DNA from: a virus
Reading direction: 5' to 3' (one strand)
IMG/VR virus record: IMGVR_UViG_3300034158_000028
Location: 1 to 41,232 of that record
Length of the DNA: 41,232 bases
The position numbers and the translations under genes were made by a program. Each line of letters begins with the position of its first letter. Positions within the stretch are counted from its first letter, which is position 1. The notes below the pieces were generated by a model. That model was not told where the DNA came from. It saw only the letters and a program-made list of their open reading frames with translations, and did not search any database. Shown one piece after another: positions 35,934 through 41,232 of the stretch.

Positions 35934-38900
35934 ATGGGCGCAGCACGCAAGATTGATATTTACGGCGCCAAGGGCGGCGAAAAAAAGCCGAAAATGCCAA
36001 CGGAAGCCCCGGATAGCCTGCGCTCTGTTGCCATCGCCAAGATGCTGATTGCCATCGGGGAGGGTGAGTTCGAAGGCACGCCCACCGCGCGCGACATCTA
36101 CCTCGACAACACTCCGCTGCAAGACCCCCAGGGCAACATGAACTTCCCGAACGTGAAGTGGGAGTGGCGCACCGGGGCGGTGGATCAGACCTATATCCAG
36201 GGCATCCCCTCGATCGAGAACGAAACCACCATCAGCACCGAACTACGAAGTGGCACACCGTGGGTCCGGGCGATCAGTAATACTCAGCTTTCTGCTGTGC
36301 GAGTACGCTTCGCCTGGCCGGCGCTACAGTCCGTGGATGCGAACAACAACATTAATGGTTACCGGATCCAGTACAAGGTCGAGCTGGCCACCGATGGCGG
36401 GGCCTATCAGGAAGTCCTGAGCGATGCGGTCGACGGCAAGACAACCAACCTGTACGAGCGAACCCGACGTATCGATTTGCCCAAGGCAACCAGCGGCTGG
36501 CTGATGCGGATAACGCGACTGACCGTCAATCAGAACAGTCCGGGCAAGTTCTCCGACATCATGCAGATAGCGGGCTTCACGGAGGTGATCGACGCCAAGA
36601 TCCGCTATCCCAACACCGCGCTGCTCTACATCGAGTTCTCGGCCGAGCAGTTCCGCAGCATTCCCGCGGTGACCGTTGGCTGCAAGGCTCGTAAATGGCA
36701 GGTACCAAGCAACTACGACCCAGTGTCGCGGACATACAACGGCATATGGGACGGTACGCTCAAAGAGGCCTACACCAACAACCCGGTCTGGGCTACTTAC
36801 GGAATTACTACGGTCGACCGCTTTGGCCTGGGGCGACGCATCAAGCCGTGGATGGTGGACAAGTGGGAGCTCTACCGCATCTCGCAGTACGCGGATCAGT
36901 TGGTGCCGGACGGGAAGGGTGGCCAGGAGCCGCGATTCATTTGCAACCTGAACCTGCAGAGCAAGGCCGACGCGTGGTCACTGCTGCGCGACATCTCTGC
37001 GATTTACCGGGCCATGACCTACTGGGCCCAGGGTCAGGTCTTTACCCTGGCGGATATGCCGCGTGCCACTGACTTCGACTTTGCCTACACCCGGGCGAAC
37101 GTCATCGACGGCAAGTTCACTTACTCCAGCGCATCGGAGCGCACCCGCTACACGCGGGTGCTGATCAGTTACGACGATCCGCTGAACAACTATGACACTG
37201 ACGTCACCGCGGTGACCGACCAGAAGCTGCAGCGGCGCTACGGCGACAATCCGCTGGAAATCAGTGCGATCGGTTGCACCCGCGAATCCGAGGCCCAGCG
37301 CCGCGGTAAGTGGGCGCTGCTGACGAACTCCAAGGACCGGGCCGCTACCTTCAAGGTTGGTCTCGACGGGCGCATTCCGCTGCCTGGATACGTGATCCCG
37401 ATCGCTGATGAACTGCTTGCGGGCCGGCCGGTGGGCGGGCGTATCTCGGCAGTGAACGGCAAGGTCATCACCCTGGACCGCGATACCCAGGCCAAGCCCG
37501 GTGACCGTCTGATCCTCAACCTGCCCGACGGCAAGTGCGAGGGGCGCACCGTGCAGTTGGTCAGCGGCCGGCAGGTCACCGTTACCGTTGCCTACTCCGT
37601 TGCGCCCGAGCCCGAACTGGTGTGGGCGCTGGATGCTGACGACCTGGCCATCCCGCTTTATCGCGTGGTCAGCGTGGCGCGGCCGGAGCCTGGTGTGTTT
37701 GAAATCTCGGCTGTGCAGTACGACCCGAGCAAGTTCGCGCACATCGACACCGGCGCACGCCTGGAAGAACGGCCGATAAGCGTTGTGCCGATCACCGTCG
37801 TTCCGGCGCCGGCGAGCGTCAACATCACGTCGAACGTCGCGATCGACCAGGGCCTGGCCATCAGTACCATGAACATCTCATGGCTCGCCGTTTCTGGCGC
37901 GGTCGCGTATGACGTGGAATGGCGCAAGGACAGCGGCAACTGGATCAAGCTGCAGCGCACTGGCTCGACGAGCGTGGACGTTACGGGCATCTACTCGGGG
38001 GCCTATCTGTCTCGGGTGCGTTCTGTGAGCGCCTTCGAGATATCTTCGATTTGGAAGAGCTCAAACCTGACCAACCTGGAAGGAAAGGTAGGCCTACCGC
38101 CGGCGGTGGCGTTCCTGACCACCACCAGCCTCGTCTATGGCATCGGCATCCAGTGGGGGTTTCCACCAGGTGCCGAGGACACCCAGCGCACGGAGGTCTG
38201 GTATAGCGAGTCGCCGGACCTGACGACGGCGATCAAGCTGAGCGACTTCAGCTACCCGCAGGCCTCGCACGAAATGCACAGCCTGCTGGCGGGGGCGAGC
38301 CTGTTCTTCTGGGCGCGCCTTGTGGACCGTACCGGCAACGTCGGGCCGTTCTTCCCGATCCCTGGCGCGGTCAATGGCCAGGCCAGTTCGGACCAGAGCG
38401 AATACGAGAAACACTTCGCCGACAAGATCGGCAAGGGAGCCCTGTACCAGGACTTGCGCGAAGAAATCGAGCTTATCTCGGGGGATGGTCCTGGCTCGAT
38501 GAATGCACGCTTGAAAGAGCTGGACACTCAGTTACAGGCGCAAATTGATGCGATTGCGGATATTGCAGACTCGGCGGCTTACGATCCTGAAAAGCCTTAC
38601 ACGGCAGGTCAAAGCGTGCTGTTCACTGACGGCATTTTGTATCAGGCCAAAGCTGATGTTCCGGCCGGCGCCGCGCCTCCAGATGCAAACTACTGGCTCA
38701 ACGTGGGGCAAGCTGTAACGACTGCCAATGGCCTCGCCGCGCGTGTCACTACGTCTGAAACCAAGATCACCAACATCGAGGGGGTGAACACCGCCCAGTC
38801 CACGGCAATCACGGGGCTTCAAACCAGCCTCACCACCACCAATGGCAACGTCACTGCTGCGCAAAATGCTGCAAACGCGGCCAATACACTGGCAGGCGGC

Positions 38901-40772
38901 AAGGGCAAGGTGCTGGTGCAAGCGGCTGCTCCAGGGGCTGCTGATCAGCTTGTGCAGAATCTCTGGATCGATATCACTGGAGGTGCAAACACGCCGAAAC
39001 GCTGGACGGGTTCCGCCTGGGCGGCTGTTAGCGACAAGGTGGCCACGGATGCAGCGACGGCAGCTGCCAATGCCTTGTCGGTCGCGCAAACCAAGGCAGA
39101 CGCGTCGGCGGTAAACAGCTTGACCAATCGAGTAACGGCGACGGAAGGCACGGTAACGAGCCAGGGTTCTGCCATCACCGCCCTCAACAACAGCCTCACG
39201 ACAACCAACACAAATGTCACCGCTGCCCAGAACGCCGCCAATGCTGCAAACACCCTCGCCGGCGGGAAGGGCAAGGTCATTGTTCAGGCCGCAGCACCGG
39301 CAGCTGCCGATCAATTGCCGCAAAACCTTTGGATCGATATCACCGGAGGCGCAAACACGCCGAAACGCTGGACCGGGTCCGCCTGGGTGGCTGTTAGCGA
39401 CAAGGTGGCCACGGATGCGGCTAAGGCTGCATCCGACGCGCTGGCAGTGGCAAACACCAAGGCAGACGCATCGACCGTCACCGCTCTGAGCAACACCGTG
39501 ACGCAGCAGGGCACCACCATCACGGCGCAGGGTGGGGCGATCACCAGTATTCGGGCTTCTATCGGCCAGCAGCTTGACAACCTGCTTATCCGGGGGAACT
39601 TCGAGGATGGCCTGGCAGATCCCTGGACCACTTCAACAGGGGCTCCAGCGACAACCGTTGTGCCCGCCACATCCAGTACGACAGCGTTTAGCAAGGCGCT
39701 TGCCTTCTATGCCAACAGCTTTTGCGGCATCAACTTCAACATCTTGACTGTGGCGGGGGAGCAGTTTGATGTGACGGCCGAGATTTCTGGGGATGAGATG
39801 TCGCCGGGGCAGACCGGCAACTTCCAGATGCAGTTCTACAACAGCGCCAACGTCAACCTGGGGTACGTGACAGCATTTTCATTTGCAGCCACAACCGGCG
39901 AGGGGTTCAAGCAGTTCTCTGGGCGTATCACTGCACCGGCCAATGCTGTTTCTGCTCGATTCGTCACCCGGATTATGGTCGCGAATGGTGTGGGTCGGGC
40001 GCTGTGGTGCAACATCGCGGCACGCCGAGTTACGGCTGCAGACGCTGCCAATGCGTCCGCCACGTCAAGCTTGGCAGCCACGGTTACCGATCTTGATGGA
40101 AAGATCACGGCTCAATCGACCAGTAACGAGGCGCTGCGGGCTTCAGTGCGGGGCGATGATGGTTCCGGTGACTTGGCTGCGGCAATCAAGGCTTGGGAGT
40201 CCACGGCTAACTTTGAGATCGAGAGGAAGGTGCAGGCCTCGGCGAATGAGGCCTTGGCCAGGACTACAGAAACCCTGCAATCGAACATCGGCGAGACCAG
40301 TGCATCCGTACAGGCTGTAAGTGAAACATTGGTCAATCTCGATGGAAGGGTGTCGGCCCAGACGACGATCAAAGCCCAGACCATTGCCAACGGCAAGAAG
40401 GTAATAGCCGGCCTGGCGTTGGGCAGTGACGGGGAAACATCGGAGATCCTGGCGTTTGCACAGCGCTTCGCGATTGTCGACGAGGTCAGTGGGCAGCTGA
40501 TAACGCCGTTCGTTGTGAGCGGTGGCCAGGTGTTCATCAACCAGGCGGTGATCAACAAGGCATTTATCCAGGAGATCATCCTGGGCATGACGCTGCGATC
40601 TGAGGCGGTTGACTCCAGGGGGCGCCCACTGCTGGAGATTAACGTCAAGGCGGGCACGTTCGTGCTGCGCGGTGATGGTACTGGCGGCTCGATCCTGCTC
40701 AATAACAACGGCCTTGCTGTGTATGACGGCAATGATGTACGCCGGACAATGACCGGCAATCTAAGACTTTGA
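35934..40772 (+). CDS. Tail tip / host specificity protein J
   Basis: A 1612-residue lambda J homologue that forms the central tail fibre and contacts the receptor. ATG 35934 has TGGAG in front. Domains in order: hub domains about 1-620 (SLRSVAIAKMLIAIGEGEFE, AIYRAMTYWAQGQVF), FN3-like modules about 625-710 and 715-810, a chitin-binding-like module about 880-930 (YDPEKPYTAGQSVLFTDGIL), a tandem 122-residue repeat (about 957-1200) rich in Ala/Thr helices, a carbohydrate-binding-like beta domain about 1215-1370 (LLIRGNFEDGLADPW...), then the conserved J C-terminal region (FAIVDEVSGQLITPFVVSGG, NKAFIQEIILGMTLRSEAV). It is longer than lambda J (1132), the excess being the repeat and sugar-binding modules, which probably set host range. 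Confidence 0.93.
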   Translation: MGAARKIDIYGAKGGEKKPKMPTEAPDSLRSVAIAKMLIAIGEGEFEGTPTARDIYLDNTPLQDPQGNMNFPNVKWEWRTGAVDQTYIQGIPSIENETTISTELRSGTPWVRAISNTQLSAVRVRFAWPALQSVDANNNINGYRIQYKVELATDGGAYQEVLSDAVDGKTTNLYERTRRIDLPKATSGWLMRITRLTVNQNSPGKFSDIMQIAGFTEVIDAKIRYPNTALLYIEFSAEQFRSIPAVTVGCKARKWQVPSNYDPVSRTYNGIWDGTLKEAYTNNPVWATYGITTVDRFGLGRRIKPWMVDKWELYRISQYADQLVPDGKGGQEPRFICNLNLQSKADAWSLLRDISAIYRAMTYWAQGQVFTLADMPRATDFDFAYTRANVIDGKFTYSSASERTRYTRVLISYDDPLNNYDTDVTAVTDQKLQRRYGDNPLEISAIGCTRESEAQRRGKWALLTNSKDRAATFKVGLDGRIPLPGYVIPIADELLAGRPVGGRISAVNGKVITLDRDTQAKPGDRLILNLPDGKCEGRTVQLVSGRQVTVTVAYSVAPEPELVWALDADDLAIPLYRVVSVARPEPGVFEISAVQYDPSKFAHIDTGARLEERPISVVPITVVPAPASVNITSNVAIDQGLAISTMNISWLAVSGAVAYDVEWRKDSGNWIKLQRTGSTSVDVTGIYSGAYLSRVRSVSAFEISSIWKSSNLTNLEGKVGLPPAVAFLTTTSLVYGIGIQWGFPPGAEDTQRTEVWYSESPDLTTAIKLSDFSYPQASHEMHSLLAGASLFFWARLVDRTGNVGPFFPIPGAVNGQASSDQSEYEKHFADKIGKGALYQDLREEIELISGDGPGSMNARLKELDTQLQAQIDAIADIADSAAYDPEKPYTAGQSVLFTDGILYQAKADVPAGAAPPDANYWLNVGQAVTTANGLAARVTTSETKITNIEGVNTAQSTAITGLQTSLTTTNGNVTAAQNAANAANTLAGGKGKVLVQAAAPGAADQLVQNLWIDITGGANTPKRWTGSAWAAVSDKVATDAATAAANALSVAQTKADASAVNSLTNRVTATEGTVTSQGSAITALNNSLTTTNTNVTAAQNAANAANTLAGGKGKVIVQAAAPAAADQLPQNLWIDITGGANTPKRWTGSAWVAVSDKVATDAAKAASDALAVANTKADASTVTALSNTVTQQGTTITAQGGAITSIRASIGQQLDNLLIRGNFEDGLADPWTTSTGAPATTVVPATSSTTAFSKALAFYANSFCGINFNILTVAGEQFDVTAEISGDEMSPGQTGNFQMQFYNSANVNLGYVTAFSFAATTGEGFKQFSGRITAPANAVSARFVTRIMVANGVGRALWCNIAARRVTAADAANASATSSLAATVTDLDGKITAQSTSNEALRASVRGDDGSGDLAAAIKAWESTANFEIERKVQASANEALARTTETLQSNIGETSASVQAVSETLVNLDGRVSAQTTIKAQTIANGKKVIAGLALGSDGETSEILAFAQRFAIVDEVSGQLITPFVVSGGQVFINQAVINKAFIQEIILGMTLRSEAVDSRGRPLLEINVKAGTFVLRGDGTGGSILLNNNGLAVYDGNDVRRTMTGNLRL
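38803..39534 (+). repeat. Two-copy 366-bp tandem repeat within J
   Basis: Two units of 366 bp (122 codons), 38803-39168 and 39169-39534. The best-matching part, 38850-39060 versus 39216-39426, encodes AAQNAANAANTLAGGKGKV and WIDITGGANTPKRWTGSAW in both. Many differences fall in third codon positions, so the duplication is not recent. A third, degenerate start follows at about 39535. Confidence 0.85.
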
Positions 40773-40800
40773 CCTGGTGGTTTTGGAGTTAAGGGTGGGC

Positions 40801-40817
40801 GGTCGCCTATGGCGGCC
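40801..40817 (+). other. Hairpin after J without a T run
   Basis: GGTCGCC-TAT-GGCGGCC, in the 90-base gap between J and the next gene. It may be a weak pause or processing site. Confidence 0.35.
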
Positions 40818-40862
40818 GTTGCACCTATATCCCTGGGTTGAAGTTGTAGGCGAGGTGTCGAT

Positions 40863-41232
40863 ATGGACTTTGGTTTAAGTGTATTTGATGCGAATGGCAT
40901 TAAAACATTGGGTATGGAGGATTTCACTCTACAGAAATTGGCCGTGATGATAGTTCCTGCTGCTAAGGGTGGAGGGCAGGGTTCTAACTATGAATACATT
41001 CTCATGGATGTTCCAGGTTATGACCCCGCGACCTGTTTTGTCACGATCACTCCGAAGGTCTATGCGCCGTATGACCAGCTTGGTTCCCCAGATACTTGGG
41101 GCGGTCTGCCTACTTATAGCAATTTGGGAGGGACGCGAATTGCGATTATTACCCAAATTAATTACCGAGAGCCAGACGGTGGTGGCGGCGGGAAAAACCG
41201 TGAGATGTGGACGCGCAATATCGTGGAGAGTG
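40863..41232 (+). CDS. Tail-associated protein downstream of J (cut by window edge)
   Basis: The first 123 codons of an open frame that runs off the window. GAGGTG six bases before ATG 40863 supports the start. The sequence (MDFGLSVFDANGIKTLGMED, YILMDVPGYDPATCFVTITP) resembles proteins encoded right after J in Pseudomonas siphophages, which are likely tail-fibre accessories. GC is lower than in J. A Gly-rich stretch (DGGGGGKN) lies near the cut. Confidence 0.75.
   Translation, partial: MDFGLSVFDANGIKTLGMEDFTLQKLAVMIVPAAKGGGQGSNYEYILMDVPGYDPATCFVTITPKVYAPYDQLGSPDTWGGLPTYSNLGGTRIAIITQINYREPDGGGGGKNREMWTRNIVES

Noticed and set aside
38532-39323. A 263-codon minus-strand frame opposite J
   Set aside because: Antisense shadow of the repeat region of J, with no start signal.
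38803-39534. Tandem repeat as a CRISPR or recombination cassette
   Set aside because: Units are 366 bp, in frame and coding, with synonymous divergence; this is a protein repeat of the tail fibre.
1-41232. Attachment sites, integrase, tRNA genes, insertion sequences and CRISPR arrays
   Set aside because: I looked for them and found none with support; the prophage ends lie outside the window.

Overview
This window is the interior of a temperate, lambda-like siphophage genome, most likely an integrated Pseudomonas prophage. The evidence is the high GC content, a DUF1654-type protein (a family I know from pseudomonads) behind a LexA box, and the complete lambdoid order: recombination, immunity, replication, late control, packaging, head, tail. 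Neither end of the prophage is inside. A YqaJ-type exonuclease is cut by the left edge, a tail-associated gene by the right edge, and no integrase, attachment site, tRNA, rRNA or CRISPR array is visible.

Left arm (1-5077, minus strand): a leftward early operon runs from a promoter at 4884-4912 (PL) through a small Arg-rich protein, several small genes, a coiled-coil protein and RecT to the YqaJ exonuclease. Three intergenic gaps of this operon carry the same stem-loop plus ribosome-binding layout. PL is covered by three operators of the form TTTAGC-N5-GCTAAA. Next to it, on the plus strand, a LexA box precedes the DUF1654 gene. Immunity region (5398-9918): an S24-type CI repressor operon reads leftward, with an adjacent two-gene DUF6978/DUF1828-DUF1829-like module that is a candidate prophage-encoded defence or toxin-type system. 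PR (7960-7988) reads rightward into a Cro-like protein, a YdaT/CII-position protein and a Bro-N antirepressor. The same operator motif recurs at PR. The antirepressor leader has an unusual density of RNA signals: a minus-strand promoter and terminator framing a predicted antisense RNA of about 45 nt, a possible pseudoknot, and a perfect 14-bp inverted repeat in the first codons.

Replication and late control (9918-13802): a DnaT-like protein, a lambda P-like helicase loader, DUF1367, NinG and a Q-position protein lie in a tightly overlapping operon. A promoter followed closely by a terminator comes next, the arrangement expected of a Q-dependent late promoter. The late region (13859-41232) holds membrane/holin-type proteins, a Mu Com-like zinc finger with a partner gene, terminase, portal, MuF, scaffold, capsid, connectors, tail tube, tail chaperones joined by a -1 frameshift (GGGAAAC), tape measure, and the lambda-type M, L, K, I and J tail-tip proteins.

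Accessory genes (morons) interrupt the late operon: a minus-strand HNH-like protein before the terminase, a plus-strand gene with its own terminator after MuF, a minus-strand gene between head connectors, and a cluster between tail genes K and I with two minus-strand small genes, a YafO-like toxin with a very short partner, and a lipoprotein. These are the likeliest places for undescribed host-protection functions. All functions are read from sequence motifs and gene order; no database search was possible.
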